Shown here piece after piece: positions 9,052 through 18,584 of a stretch of 64,000 bases of DNA. Origin of the DNA: Shimia thalassica (GTDB lineage: Bacteria > Pseudomonadota > Alphaproteobacteria > Rhodobacterales > Rhodobacteraceae); assembly GCF_001458215.1 (NCBI RefSeq), contig NZ_CYTW01000003.1:124001-188000 (forward strand), written 5' to 3'. Made by a program: the position numbers and the translations under genes. Under the pieces are notes generated by a model. The model was not told the origin of the DNA. It saw only the letters and a list, made by a program, of their open reading frames with translations, and made no database searches. The first letter of the stretch is position 1, and each line of letters begins with the position of its first letter.

Positions 9052-9816
9052 ATGTCCGAAGCTCAAATGAAGGTCTCAGACGAGATCGCAATCACGATCG
9101 AGAACATGAACAAGTGGTATGGCACATTCCATGTTCTGCGTGACATCAACCTGACCGTTAACCGGGGAGAGCGGATCGTTATCTGCGGACCATCGGGGTC
9201 CGGTAAATCGACCTTGATCCGTTGTATCAACGCGCTTGAGGAACATCAGCAGGGATCAATCGAAGTGGACGGCACATTGTTGTCGTCGGATCTTAAGAAC
9301 ATCGACAAGATCCGGTCCGAGGTTGGCATGTGCTTCCAGCACTTTAACCTTTTCCCGCACCTGACCATTTTGGAAAACTGCACGTTGGCACCGATCTGGG
9401 TTCGCAAGACACCCAAGAAGGAAGCCGAAGAAATCGCGATGCACTTCCTCGAGAAGGTGAAAATCCCTGATCAGGCTGGAAAGTACCCCGGTCAGTTGTC
9501 CGGTGGTCAGCAACAGCGTGTGGCGATTGCCCGTTCGCTCTGCATGAAGCCGCGCATCATGTTGTTTGATGAACCTACATCGGCACTTGACCCCGAGATG
9601 ATCAAAGAGGTGCTCGACACCATGATCGAACTCGCGGAAGAGGGGATGACCATGTTGTGTGTGACCCACGAGATGGGCTTTGCACGTCAGGTCGCAAACC
9701 GCGTGATTTTCATGGATCAGGGCCAGATTGTTGAACAGAACGAACCTGAAGCGTTCTTCAACAACCCGCAAAGCGAACGTACGCAGTTGTTCCTGAGCCA
9801 GATTCTGGGTCACTAA
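9052..9816 (+). CDS. aapP: General L-amino-acid ABC transporter, ATP-binding protein
   Basis: This 254-residue ABC ATPase energises AapJQM. Walker A is GPSGSGKST, the signature is [15 protein letters not shown], Walker B is [15 protein letters not shown] and the H-loop is CVTHEMGFA. Length and motifs match GlnQ/HisP/AapP. It closes the operon and is followed by a strong intrinsic terminator. The ATG at 9052 is supported by an AAGGAGA site about 9 bases upstream. A second in-frame ATG at 9067 is possible. Confidence 0.95.
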   Translation: MSEAQMKVSDEIAITIENMNKWYGTFHVLRDINLTVNRGERIVICGPSGSGKSTLIRCINALEEHQQGSIEVDGTLLSSDLKNIDKIRSEVGMCFQHFNLFPHLTILENCTLAPIWVRKTPKKEAEEIAMHFLEKVKIPDQAGKYPGQLSGGQQQRVAIARSLCMKPRIMLFDEPTSALDPEMIKEVLDTMIELAEEGMTMLCVTHEMGFARQVANRVIFMDQGQIVEQNEPEAFFNNPQSERTQLFLSQILGH

Positions 9817-9836
9817 GGTCATTATCGTTCAAAAGA

Positions 9837-9863
9837 AAAGCCCCGCAAGTTGCGGGGCTTTTT
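9837..9863. terminator. Bidirectional intrinsic terminator between aapP and the SixA-like gene
   Basis: A GC-rich stem AAAAGCCCCGC / GCGGGGCTTTT with a 5-base loop is flanked by A-runs on one side and T-runs on the other. It can therefore stop the + strand aap operon and the convergent - strand gene that ends at 9881. Confidence 0.9.
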
Positions 9864-9880
9864 CGTTGTCGTTGCTGTCG

Positions 9881-10372
9881 TCAGACCAACTCGCGCGGGA
9901 CGACAAACTTTTTGACCTTACCACTGCCGAATTTGAGATCGTCCCAAGTGTCCGTTTTGAATTTGAACACCGTGGTCGCCCCTGTCGGATAGTCGAGAAA
10001 GCCGTCGTGTGATGGCAAACTTCTCGCAAGGCGTTCTGCGAATTCCGAAATCCCCGGATTGTGGGACACAAGCATGACCTTTTGGCCTGTCGCCCCCTGA
10101 AGATGTCGCAGCATCACATCTGCGCTGGCATGATACAGGCCTTCTTTCACTTCGGCGTCCAAGGCAAATCCCATCAATTCATAAGTTTGTTGGGCACGAA
10201 CGGCAGAAGAGCAAAGCACTTGATCTGGTTGCATCTTTTGCTTGCGCAGCCAGGTACCCAGCGCCTCGGCAGAAGCACAGCCGCGTTTGTTCAAAGGGCG
10301 TTCATGGTCGGCCTGTTCCAGATTTTTCCAGCTGGATTTGGCGTGGCGGACAAGGATCAGTTTAAGGGCCAT
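9881..10372 (-). CDS. SixA-like phosphohistidine phosphatase (histidine phosphatase superfamily)
   Basis: This 163-residue member of the branch-1 histidine phosphatases has the catalytic RHG-type motif as LVRHAKSSW near the N-terminus, the conserved RPLNKRG, the second Arg region CSSAVRAQQTYE, and the second catalytic His in LVSHNPGISE. SixA removes phosphate from histidine of phosphorelay or PTS proteins, but the target here is unknown. The start at 10372 is chosen because the protein then begins MALKLILVRHAK. The frame stays open upstream inside the Fe-S protein gene, but that extension is not conserved-looking. It overlaps the upstream gene by 11 bases. Confidence 0.88.
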   Translation of the reverse strand: MALKLILVRHAKSSWKNLEQADHERPLNKRGCASAEALGTWLRKQKMQPDQVLCSSAVRAQQTYELMGFALDAEVKEGLYHASADVMLRHLQGATGQKVMLVSHNPGISEFAERLARSLPSHDGFLDYPTGATTVFKFKTDTWDDLKFGSGKVKKFVVPRELV

Positions 10373-11021
10373 TTTCGAGAAAGACTCGCATGTGATAAGA
10401 GGATTGTTCTTCCAGTCTGCCATAGCCTGATGACGCTGGACAGGAGCGTCTCGCCGCACATCCGCGCGACAGGCAAGACTTGGGGTCCTGAGCGCCGATG
10501 ACGTTGCGACAAGCGCCGACATCATACACTCCCGAAGCAAAAGCATCGACCGGACAAGTCGAGAGACAAGGTTTGTCGGCACAGCTTTCACATGGAGAAA
10601 GACCCGACTCGGGCAGATCAATTTCCTGTGGAAGCGCGATTGCCCCGCGGAAGGATACGAACAATCCAGCCGTGTCATGAACCAACAGGTTAATAGGCGA
10701 GGGATAGCAACGCCCTGTTTTCAGAGCCCACTGATAGAAGGGCTGGTAGGGCGGTCCGGTGAAGGGAAAAAACGGTTGCGCGCCAAGGGCCGCCGCCAGC
10801 GCCGTCACCACACGAGACGACCATTGGTCGACGGGATTGGGAACCTTGTCGATAAACTCGCGCTGAGTCGTGAAGTGATCCCAGAAATTGGGTTCCAGCG
10901 GGCTGAGCATCACAAGTGTGCCAAAGCCGGACAGTTCGGAATCATCTTCCTCGGGGTGAAACGCCCCCAGAATATCGAGGTGCATCGCCCGCGCGGCTTG
11001 CTGCAGTATGTCGTAGTTCAT
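10362..11021 (-). CDS. Iron-sulfur (ferredoxin-like) protein of unknown function
   Basis: This 219-residue protein has a Cys cluster typical of 4Fe-4S domains near residues 143-185: CESCADKPCLSTCP, then CRNV, SCLSRGC and RRSCP. The spacing resembles the ferredoxin part of epoxyqueuosine reductase (QueG), but the protein is shorter and lacks an obvious corrinoid-binding domain. It is probably a cytosolic redox protein. It sits between the sterol-desaturase-family gene (ATGA overlap) and the SixA-like gene (11-base overlap), so all three are made from one transcript. The substrate is unknown. Confidence 0.8.
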   Translation of the reverse strand: MNYDILQQAARAMHLDILGAFHPEEDDSELSGFGTLVMLSPLEPNFWDHFTTQREFIDKVPNPVDQWSSRVVTALAAALGAQPFFPFTGPPYQPFYQWALKTGRCYPSPINLLVHDTAGLFVSFRGAIALPQEIDLPESGLSPCESCADKPCLSTCPVDAFASGVYDVGACRNVIGAQDPKSCLSRGCAARRSCPASSGYGRLEEQSSYHMRVFLENGP

Positions 11022-11812
11022 CTACGCGAGAAAGGGAGGCGCAGGCTCCATCCCAATTTGGACGGTCGGTCGTCCTGCCATTGTAAACCAATTGTCATGT
11101 CGTCGTGTCCCTCTTCCGGTTGCGCAATATAGGTCCCAAAGAATCGGTCCCAGATTGATAGAGAGAACCCATAGTTGCTGTCGTGTTCGCGACGCTTTAC
11201 GGAATGATGCACCCGATGCATGTCTGGCGTGACCAGAATAAGCCGTAAAACACGATCTATGCCGAGCGGTAGTTTGATATTGGCGTGGTTGAACATCGCC
11301 GTGCCGTTGAGAATGATCTCGAAAAGGATGATGGCAACCGCCGACGGCCCAATGACGTAAACCAGACCGATCTTCAGGAACATCGACAGGGCGATTTCAA
11401 CCGGATGAAAGCGGATTGCGGTTGTCACATCGATGTCGCGGTCCGCATGGTGAACTCGGTGCAAACGCCACAACAGCGGCACCTTGTGCGTGATCAGATG
11501 TTGCGCCCAAATCGCAAAATCAAAGATGAGAATCGCAAAAATAGTCTCGGGCACGACACCAAGGTTGATTTGGTTGAATAACCCCCATCCGTTTGCCGAT
11601 GCGTCCATAGCCGCGCCTACGGCCAGCAGGGGCACGCCAAACGCCAGAAGGCGCAGTGTCAGGGTGTTGAGGATGGTCATGCCCCAATTGGTCACCCAGC
11701 GTGTGCGTCTGGGTTGGGATCGAATACGCCGCGGCGCAAGCGTTTCAATCCCTGCAAACAAAAGGAACAGGCACGCGAAAACGCTTAGGCGGATCAGGGC
11801 TTCGTTTTCCAT
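11018..11812 (-). CDS. Sterol desaturase / fatty-acid hydroxylase family membrane protein
   Basis: This 264-residue integral membrane protein has the di-iron histidine boxes of the family: HLITH, HRVHHAD, a third His in RFHPVE and HRVHHSVKRREHD. Hydrophobic helices occupy the N-terminal half. Family members insert oxygen into or desaturate lipid substrates. In Rhodobacterales the substrate of such proteins is mostly unknown, and a sterol is unlikely. It heads a three-gene unit with the Fe-S protein and the SixA-like phosphatase. A 64-base gap separates it from argB. Confidence 0.85.
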   Translation of the reverse strand: MENEALIRLSVFACLFLLFAGIETLAPRRIRSQPRRTRWVTNWGMTILNTLTLRLLAFGVPLLAVGAAMDASANGWGLFNQINLGVVPETIFAILIFDFAIWAQHLITHKVPLLWRLHRVHHADRDIDVTTAIRFHPVEIALSMFLKIGLVYVIGPSAVAIILFEIILNGTAMFNHANIKLPLGIDRVLRLILVTPDMHRVHHSVKRREHDSNYGFSLSIWDRFFGTYIAQPEEGHDDMTIGLQWQDDRPSKLGWSLRLPFSRR

Positions 11813-11876
11813 TCGGTTATCCTTGGCTGCCGACCCGCTTAATGTATTCCGTCAGGGGAATATTTAAACCCTGGGA

Positions 11877-12740
11877 TCAGTCACCACGGATCAAAGATCC
11901 GGCACCGTGTTCCGTGAACAACTCGAGCAAACAGGCATTCGGCGCGCGACCATCAAGAATAACCACCGCGCGCACACCATCATCAATGGCGTTCAAAGCG
12001 GTTTCGGTTTTGGGGATCATGCCTCCTGCGATCACGCCTTCGGTGGTCAGGTCGCGAATTTGCTGGGCCTTGAGCTCCGTCATGACCTCGCCTTCGCCGT
12101 TCTTTACACCGGCAACATCCGTCAACAGCAACAGGCGATCGGCCTTGAGCGAAGCGGCAATCGCACCAGCGGCGGTATCGCCGTTCACATTATAGGTTTC
12201 GCCTTCGCGACCCGCGCCAAGCGGTGCGATGACCGGAATGGTGTCATTGGCAAAGAGCTCATGCAGGAATTCGGGGTTCATATCGGCAGGCGTGCCGACA
12301 AAGCCCAGATCGGGGTTTGTCTGGTCACAGACCATGAGATTGGCATCTTTGCCGGACAAACCAACAGCTTTGCCGCCCTGACGGTTGATGGCTTGAACGA
12401 TCCGCTTGTTCACGACGCCAGACAGAACCATTTCAACGACTTCGACTGTGGCGCTGTCTGTGACGCGCTTGCCGTTGACGAACTCGGACTTGATATCAAG
12501 CTTTTCCAGCATCGCGTTGATCATGGGACCCCCACCATGCACGATAACAGGATTAACCCCAACCTGACGCATCAGCACGACATCGCGGGCAAAGTCATCC
12601 ATCGCTTCATCGCTGCCCATGGCGTGTCCGCCAAGCTTGATGACGACAATGGCGCCTGTATAGCGCTGCAAATAGGGCAGGGCTTGTGAAAGGGTGCGGG
12701 CAGTGGCGATCCAATCGCGATTCATATCTTGTTTCTTCAT
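11877..12740 (-). CDS. argB: Acetylglutamate kinase
   Basis: This 287-residue cytosolic enzyme phosphorylates N-acetyl-L-glutamate, the second step of arginine synthesis. It shows the amino-acid-kinase motifs [10 protein letters not shown] (ATP phosphate binding), [16 protein letters not shown], and [33 protein letters not shown] segments. An N-terminal helix ([20 protein letters not shown]) is typical of arginine-sensitive hexameric forms, which suggests feedback inhibition. Start ATG at 12740; a second in-frame ATG (MNRDW) is 5 codons inside. Confidence 0.96.
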   Translation of the reverse strand: MKKQDMNRDWIATARTLSQALPYLQRYTGAIVVIKLGGHAMGSDEAMDDFARDVVLMRQVGVNPVIVHGGGPMINAMLEKLDIKSEFVNGKRVTDSATVEVVEMVLSGVVNKRIVQAINRQGGKAVGLSGKDANLMVCDQTNPDLGFVGTPADMNPEFLHELFANDTIPVIAPLGAGREGETYNVNGDTAAGAIAASLKADRLLLLTDVAGVKNGEGEVMTELKAQQIRDLTTEGVIAGGMIPKTETALNAIDDGVRAVVILDGRAPNACLLELFTEHGAGSLIRGD

Positions 12741-12854
12741 GCTAGACAGTCCTCTTGGCGGATGTTGTTAGACCGTTGAGAGCGTTCTGCCAAGGGGCAT
12801 TGCCTCTGCCAGCCAGCACGTTACCAATAGTCCTAACCCGATTGGAGGCTGACC

Positions 12855-13586
12855 ATGGCTGATTCCCAAAAAACTTTGTTGATTACAGGTGCAAGTCGGG
12901 GGATAGGCCACGCAACCGTGCGGCGGTTCAATCGGGAAGGGTGGCGGGTTGTCACCGTGTCGCGCACGCCTTGTGCCCCGGAATGTCCTTTTGCCAGTCC
13001 CGAAAACCACCTGATGCTGGATCTGTCGGATGCAGCCGATACCGTGAACGCCGTCGGAGTCCTGCAAGAGATGCTTGGCGGACGTCTGGATGCGCTTGTG
13101 AACAATGCGGGTGTGTCGCCCAAAGGGCCGGAAGGTGAACGCCTGAACACAATGAACACCGACCTGATGACATGGGGCAAGGTTTTCCACGTCAACTTTT
13201 TTGCTTCGGTCGTGTTGGCGCGCGGTTTGAAAGACGAACTCGCCGCGGCGAAGGGGTCGGTCGTGAACATCACCTCGATCGCTGGCAGCCGCGTGCATCC
13301 CTTTGCGGGGGCGGCTTATGCCACGTCCAAGGCCGCGCTGGCGGCGCTGACCCGTGAGATGGCTCATGATTTCGGACCACTTGGGGTGCGCGTGAACGCG
13401 ATTGCGCCGGGTGAGGTCGAAACCTCGATCCTGTCACCGGGAACAGACAAAATTGTCGAAAAACTGCCGATGCGGCGTTTGGGTCAACCCGAAGAGGTTG
13501 CGTCGGCGATCTATTTCCTGTGTTCGCAGGAAAGTTCGTATATTTCTGGCACAGAGATCGAGGTCAACGGCGCTCAGCATGTGTGA
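12855..13586 (+). CDS. SDR-family oxidoreductase
   Basis: This 243-residue classical short-chain dehydrogenase has the NAD(P)-binding motif TGASRGIG, the NNAG motif (LVNNAGVSPKG), a catalytic Ser in NITSIAGS and the YATSK active-site Tyr/Lys. It has high overall similarity to FabG-like enzymes, with the usual C-terminus SSYISGTEIEVNGA. The substrate is unknown. It is transcribed divergently from argB across a 114-base gap and converges on yihA. Confidence 0.88.
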   Translation: MADSQKTLLITGASRGIGHATVRRFNREGWRVVTVSRTPCAPECPFASPENHLMLDLSDAADTVNAVGVLQEMLGGRLDALVNNAGVSPKGPEGERLNTMNTDLMTWGKVFHVNFFASVVLARGLKDELAAAKGSVVNITSIAGSRVHPFAGAAYATSKAALAALTREMAHDFGPLGVRVNAIAPGEVETSILSPGTDKIVEKLPMRRLGQPEEVASAIYFLCSQESSYISGTEIEVNGAQHV

Positions 13587-13622
13587 CGCCAGTCTCGCTG
13601 GCATCACCGCACAGGCGTGGTC

Positions 13623-14276
13623 TTAGTCAAGTCCAGCAATAATGGCGCGCAGGGTCGGAATGCCATCGCCCTTTTCACTGCTTGTGATGACAAGCTCGGG
13701 GAAGGCGGCAGGGTGTTTCGATAGTTTTTCGCGCACCTGTGCCATGACCTTTTCGCGGTCTTTTTCTTTGACCTTGTCCGCTTTGGTCATCACCACCTGA
13801 AATGTCACGGCAGAGCTGTCCAGAAGCGACATGATCTCTTCATCGACGTCTTTGATACCATGGCGCATGTCGACAAGAACAAATGCCCGACGCAGGGTCG
13901 CACGGCCCGACAGGTATTGCTTGAGCAAACGTTGCCATTTCTCGATCACGGGCAGTGGCGCATTGGCATAGCCATAACCGGGAAGGTCGACGAGGTAATG
14001 GCTGTCGGCCAAGGTGAAATAGTTGATTTCCTGTGTCCGGCCGGGCGTGTTTGACGCGCGCGCAAGGCGTGTGCGACCGGTCAAAGCGTTGATCAGCGTC
14101 GATTTCCCGACATTCGAGCGACCAGCAAAGCAGACTTCGATCCGGTCCGCAGAGGGCAGCCCAGACATGGCAACAACCCCTTTGAGGAAGTCACTGTTGT
14201 TGCCTGCAAAAAGCTTGCGACCCTTTTCACGGGCGGCGGCATCCGGCTCTTCTACAACTGGAAAAGAAAGCTTCAT
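13623..14276 (-). CDS. yihA: Ribosome biogenesis GTP-binding protein YihA/YsxC (EngB)
   Basis: This 217-residue TRAFAC GTPase is needed for 50S subunit assembly. Motifs: G1 GRSNVGKST, the G2-region Thr in NTPGRTQ, G3 DLPGYG, G4 TKADK and G5 TSSEKGDG. It overlaps the upstream MOSC gene by one base and belongs to the yidC-MOSC-yihA block, a conserved order in Rhodobacterales. The N-terminus has about 45 residues before the GTPase core, as usual in alphaproteobacteria. Confidence 0.95.
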   Translation of the reverse strand: MKLSFPVVEEPDAAAREKGRKLFAGNNSDFLKGVVAMSGLPSADRIEVCFAGRSNVGKSTLINALTGRTRLARASNTPGRTQEINYFTLADSHYLVDLPGYGYANAPLPVIEKWQRLLKQYLSGRATLRRAFVLVDMRHGIKDVDEEIMSLLDSSAVTFQVVMTKADKVKEKDREKVMAQVREKLSKHPAAFPELVITSSEKGDGIPTLRAIIAGLD

Positions 14277-15022
14277 CAGATTACCTCGACTTTGTCGCCG
14301 ACGGTAATGTCACCGCCTTTGGTCACAACTCCGTAAACGCCGAATTCACGGTGTCCGAATGTCCCGGACAGTGTTTTCAGAGTGTCGGCATCGCGCACAC
14401 CTGTTTCAGGGTTTGCCGTCGTCGCGAGACAGCGGGTGATCTCTTCGCGAATTTCCAACTCGACATCACCAATACGCAGGGTTTTGCCAGGCCAGTTCTT
14501 TTCTTCCCACGCGTTGAGACCGTCGAGGATGATATTCCCGCGCCAACGATCCATTGAAAGGGGCGTCTGCATCGCCGCCGAAAGCGCCTCGTTTGATGCG
14601 AGGTTCAGAAGGCTGATCGACGGAAAATCCGTATCGGTCATGCCGCGATCCGCAACACGTACAATTCCAGCGGATTGCGCGCGGTTTTCAGGCATGATGG
14701 GGCGTACCCATTCAAGGAAAACGTTGGGGTTTCCGTCGGGATCAAAACTCAGATCGGACAGTTCAGGATGCGAGAGCGTCACGATGCCCGAAGTCTCGTC
14801 AGATTTGGCTGAAATCGCCATCAACGACGGCGCCTTGGCACCACGTGAAAAGTTCATGCATGGCGCCCAGTCCGAACCGTCTGTCTTGGCCGTCTCATGC
14901 GTCACGGCCCAGCGGCGATCCCAGGGCATTGTTTGCCCTTCGCTCAAGGCTACACGGTCGAGAGATTCTCGACCGTGGCTCTTGATTGGGTGGCGCCAAA
15001 GGGCGGCGACAGTAACAGACAT
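14276..15022 (-). CDS. MOSC-domain protein
   Basis: This 248-residue protein has an N-terminal beta-barrel (MOSC_N, PIKSHG) and a MOSC domain with the conserved Cys in TRCLATTANPETGVRD. MOSC domains handle sulfur or molybdenum cofactor, as in Moco sulfurases and in YiiM/YcbX. YcbX-like proteins act with reductases on N-hydroxylated compounds. No partner gene is next to it. It lies between yidC and yihA with one-base overlaps on both sides, so expression follows yidC. Confidence 0.88.
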   Translation of the reverse strand: MSVTVAALWRHPIKSHGRESLDRVALSEGQTMPWDRRWAVTHETAKTDGSDWAPCMNFSRGAKAPSLMAISAKSDETSGIVTLSHPELSDLSFDPDGNPNVFLEWVRPIMPENRAQSAGIVRVADRGMTDTDFPSISLLNLASNEALSAAMQTPLSMDRWRGNIILDGLNAWEEKNWPGKTLRIGDVELEIREEITRCLATTANPETGVRDADTLKTLSGTFGHREFGVYGVVTKGGDITVGDKVEVI

Positions 15023-16824
15023 CAGTCCTCAGCCTTTTCTTTGCGTTTGAAGCTGGTCTTGATGTTCCCGAAAACGTCGGGCTTGTACCCATGCCGGCGC
15101 ATGATGAGGTACTGTTGCGAGAAGGTGATGACGTTGTTGGTGATCCAGTACAGCACCAGACCCGACGCAAAACTTCCCAGCATGAACATGAAGACCCAAG
15201 GCATCCATGCAAAAATCATCTGCTGTGTCGGATCTGTGGGGGCCGGGTTCAGTTTCTGTTGCAGCCACATCGAGATACCCAGCAAAATCGGCAGAATACC
15301 AAGGCTGATGATCGCAAGGAACGAACCGGCATCCGGCGTTGCAAACGGCAACAGGCCAAACAGGTTCAGGATCGACGAGGGATCAGGCGCGGAAAGGTCG
15401 TTGATCCAGCCCAGCCAAGGCGCATGACGTAATTCAAGGGTAACGAAGATCACTTTATAGAGCGAAAAGAAGATCGGAATCTGGATCAGGATCGGCAAAC
15501 AGCCGGATGCAGGATTCACTTTTTCCTTTTTGTAGAGCTCCATCATGGATTGTTGGAGCTTCTGGCGATCGTCGCCAGCCGTCTCTTTCAACTTCTCCAT
15601 TTGGGGCTGAAGCTCTTTCATCTTCGCCATGGACGCATAAGACTTGTACGCCAGAGGGAATACGATCAACTTGATGATGATGGTCAATCCGATGATCGCC
15701 CAACCCATGTTGCCGATCAAACCGTTCAACCAGTGTAGAAGAGCGAAAATTGGCTTGGTCAGGAAGAAGAACCAACCCCAATCGATCGAATCCAGGAAGC
15801 CGGTGACACCTTCTTTTTCATAGGCGCGAATGGTGGCCCATTCTTTTGCACCCGCAAAAAGCTGACTGTCTGTTGCAACGGTCTCACCAGCGGCAACCGT
15901 CAATGTCGGCATCACGGTTTCGGTCTGATAAATGTCGCGACGGTCATCATATTTGACAACCGATTTGAATGGGCGGCCCTGCTCGGGGATCATCGTGGCC
16001 ATCCAGTAGTGATCCGTAAAGCCAACCCAACCGTTTTGTGTGATCTGTTTGACGTCGGCTTTGGCGCCCTCGCGCTGGTCGAACGCGAATTCGGTGACGT
16101 CGTCATAATCAACTTCGCTCAGTTCGCCGTCTGCCATCCCGACAACACCTTCGTGCAGGATGAAGAAGTTCTTCATTTCAGCCGGTTCGCCGTGGCGCGC
16201 AAGAACACCGTATGGCGCTAGCGAAACAGTGCCTGCACCAGTGTTTTCGACGCTTTGCTGCACATCGAACATATAGTTTTCGTCGATCGAGATTTCACGA
16301 CGGAAAACAAGCCCGTTGCCATTGTCCCATTTCAACGTGATTGGCGCGGTTTCGGTCAGTTTGGAACCGTTTTCCAGCGCCCAAACCGTATTGGCCCCTG
16401 GGACGTCATCCAAGGTTAGCCCCGCACCCGGTGCCCAACCATATAGTGCGTAGAACGCGTTTGGTTCCCCACGCGGAGACAGGAAGGTTACAGTCGGCGA
16501 TCCTTCGTCCAAGGTTTCGCGATAGTCGTTCAGTTTCAGGTCATCAATGCGACCACCCAAAAGAGAAATCGAGCCGGTCACGCGTGCCGTATCGATATCG
16601 ACACGAGGGGCATCTGCGGCGTCGGCCGCGTCACCGGTTACAGCACTGGCGGTGTCTGCGCCGGTCACGGGCGCCGCTGCGACGGGCAGGGTTGCGCCTG
16701 CTGCTACCGCTGCTGCGTTAGGGTCTTCCACCTGCTCGGGCGGGGGAAACATGAAAAACCAGACCAAAATCACGACGAAACTTAGTACTGTCGCAAGGAT
16801 GAGGTTCTTGTTTTGATCGTCCAT
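15022..16824 (-). CDS. yidC: Membrane protein insertase YidC
   Basis: This 600-residue Oxa1-family insertase places proteins in the inner membrane with or without Sec. It has an N-terminal signal-anchor (LILATVLSFVVILVWFFMF), an Ala/Pro-rich linker, the large periplasmic P1 domain (about residues 75-345), and five C-terminal helices starting near residue 350. Conserved segments are KPIFALLHWLN, YKEKVNPASGCLPILIQIP-like sequence and the positively charged tail. It leads the yidC-MOSC-yihA unit. Its usual neighbour yidD is about 3.4 kb upstream because several genes lie between them. Confidence 0.97.
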   Translation of the reverse strand: MDDQNKNLILATVLSFVVILVWFFMFPPPEQVEDPNAAAVAAGATLPVAAAPVTGADTASAVTGDAADAADAPRVDIDTARVTGSISLLGGRIDDLKLNDYRETLDEGSPTVTFLSPRGEPNAFYALYGWAPGAGLTLDDVPGANTVWALENGSKLTETAPITLKWDNGNGLVFRREISIDENYMFDVQQSVENTGAGTVSLAPYGVLARHGEPAEMKNFFILHEGVVGMADGELSEVDYDDVTEFAFDQREGAKADVKQITQNGWVGFTDHYWMATMIPEQGRPFKSVVKYDDRRDIYQTETVMPTLTVAAGETVATDSQLFAGAKEWATIRAYEKEGVTGFLDSIDWGWFFFLTKPIFALLHWLNGLIGNMGWAIIGLTIIIKLIVFPLAYKSYASMAKMKELQPQMEKLKETAGDDRQKLQQSMMELYKKEKVNPASGCLPILIQIPIFFSLYKVIFVTLELRHAPWLGWINDLSAPDPSSILNLFGLLPFATPDAGSFLAIISLGILPILLGISMWLQQKLNPAPTDPTQQMIFAWMPWVFMFMLGSFASGLVLYWITNNVITFSQQYLIMRRHGYKPDVFGNIKTSFKRKEKAED

Positions 16825-16981
16825 TGCTGGTGGCCACCTGTCTTTGAAACGTTGGGGAGGTTCAACAGGGGCAGGGGCAAAAGGTCAAGCTGATTCGAGC
16901 AAAATGGCCTTTTGCGCCTTCTGGCGTTGCCAAAACCTGAAATCATCATGCCCAGCTTGGTCTTCGACTTTCCGAACTGCT

Positions 16982-18520
16982 TCAGCTGGCGCGACGCTTG
17001 AAATCAAGCGGAGGGATAAGTTTCCTGTTATAGGTGGTCATCCACTGAATGGTTTCCTCAAAAGACATTGGTTGAGCAACTCCAAAGCCCTGGACATGGG
17101 TGCACCCCAATTGAGACAGGATTGTGTGTTCGCCTGCGGTTTCGACCCCTTCGGCCAGAACTTCCAGCCCCAGTTGTTCAGCCATCGTGACGATAGCGGC
17201 AACAAGGCGCCTTTGCTGAGGGTCACGATCCGCGCGAATGACAAACGATCTGTCAATCTTGAGACGGTGCACCGAAAGGCGGCGAATGGATGAAATTGAC
17301 GCATGGCCCGTGCCAAAATCATCGAGGTCAATATTGCACCCGAGTTTGGCCAGTCCGTTTATGTTTCGGACCACCATATCATTCGGGGCCCCAGCCACGA
17401 CATTTTCCAAAACTTCGATGGAAAGCCTCTCTGGTTTCACATCGTGCCTGTCCAGCGCACCTTTGATGCGGTTGATCAGCGTCGGATCAGAGAAATCTTC
17501 CTTGGAAAAGTTAACGCCAACGGTTTCGACCCTGATGCCGGACTTTTGCCAGTTCACCAAGGCTTCCAGTGAGAGCCTCAACATCCGTTCCGAAAGCCGC
17601 CCCATTTGACCAGCCCTCTCCATCGCAGGCAGGAAATCTCTGGGCGCGAGTTTGCCGCGTGTTGGGTGTTGCCATCTTGCCAAGGCCTCAAAGCCGGTGA
17701 TCTTGCCTGTGTCCGTCGAAACCTGAGGCTGGAACCACGCAATAATCTGCTCTTGGTCTAATGCAGACAATGCTTCTGCTTCTGTTCGGTCCCGCCTTGC
17801 GGCCCGTTGTCTCATATCGCCAGAGTAAGTGCGAATGGCGCTGGTTTCATTGCGCAACGCTTCTTCCAGCGCAAGAATTGCGGCATCGAAGAGGGCCTTG
17901 GCCTCTGGCCCGGGCGCGCGCGTTTCCTGACAAAAGCCGACGCTGGAACAAAGGTGCAAAGACGCGGCCTTGAGTGTGATTGGCTCCTCCACAGCCATCT
18001 GCAAGCGATTGGCAAGTTGAAGGCAATCTTCGAGATCCAGCTTTCGGATTGGGTCCAGACACACAACAAATCGAGCGTCGCCCACACGTGCGGTCAAATC
18101 GCTTTGTCTCAGCGCCGCACCAATCCGATCTGAAGTGACGCGCAATGCCTGCTCTGCCGCAGCGTCACCAAATTTCGAGCGCATTCGCGAGAGGTTGTTT
18201 ATCTCGATCGCAACAACGGCCGTTGTCGATCCTGTTGCGCGCAGAGACACCAGATTTCTGGAAATCCCCTCCATCAAGCCGTTTTTGGTCAAAAGACCGG
18301 TCAATGCGTCTTCGCCCGAGCTTTGAAATGCGGGCGGTTGAGAGGTTTTGTATCCAAATATCAGAGAGAGAGGCAGAACGACGGCCGCGACCAACAACCA
18401 GTCTTCCCCCCCCAACAGCCAAGCCGTCAGGGTGAGTATGACGACAACCAAAGGCGCCAAAGACAGTCGTGCGAGCTGAAGGCGTATAGTGTGAAAAATT
18501 TCACGTGATCTCGCGTACAT
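16982..18520 (-). CDS. Membrane-anchored GGDEF/EAL protein; degenerate GGDEF, intact EAL
   Basis: This 512-residue cyclic-di-GMP protein has two membrane helices near residues 19-56, a GGDEF-like domain (about 70-235) and an EAL domain (about 255-500). The GGDEF signature is replaced by RVGDARF (145-151), so cyclase activity is unlikely. The EAL domain keeps the catalytic residues: EAL (278-280) in GFEALARWQHP, NFSKEDF, the Glu in LSIEVLE, LDDFGTG, LKIDRSF with its Lys and EGVET. It is therefore probably a c-di-GMP phosphodiesterase, perhaps with the GGDEF domain as a GTP sensor. It lies alone between yidC and ttcA. Confidence 0.92.
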   Translation of the reverse strand: MYARSREIFHTIRLQLARLSLAPLVVVILTLTAWLLGGEDWLLVAAVVLPLSLIFGYKTSQPPAFQSSGEDALTGLLTKNGLMEGISRNLVSLRATGSTTAVVAIEINNLSRMRSKFGDAAAEQALRVTSDRIGAALRQSDLTARVGDARFVVCLDPIRKLDLEDCLQLANRLQMAVEEPITLKAASLHLCSSVGFCQETRAPGPEAKALFDAAILALEEALRNETSAIRTYSGDMRQRAARRDRTEAEALSALDQEQIIAWFQPQVSTDTGKITGFEALARWQHPTRGKLAPRDFLPAMERAGQMGRLSERMLRLSLEALVNWQKSGIRVETVGVNFSKEDFSDPTLINRIKGALDRHDVKPERLSIEVLENVVAGAPNDMVVRNINGLAKLGCNIDLDDFGTGHASISSIRRLSVHRLKIDRSFVIRADRDPQQRRLVAAIVTMAEQLGLEVLAEGVETAGEHTILSQLGCTHVQGFGVAQPMSFEETIQWMTTYNRKLIPPLDFKRRAS

Positions 18521-18584
18521 TAAGCGTAGGTTCCCGAAAATGGCAGTTTCAGGAAACCCTAGCGATTAATCGCTGAGCCTCTGG

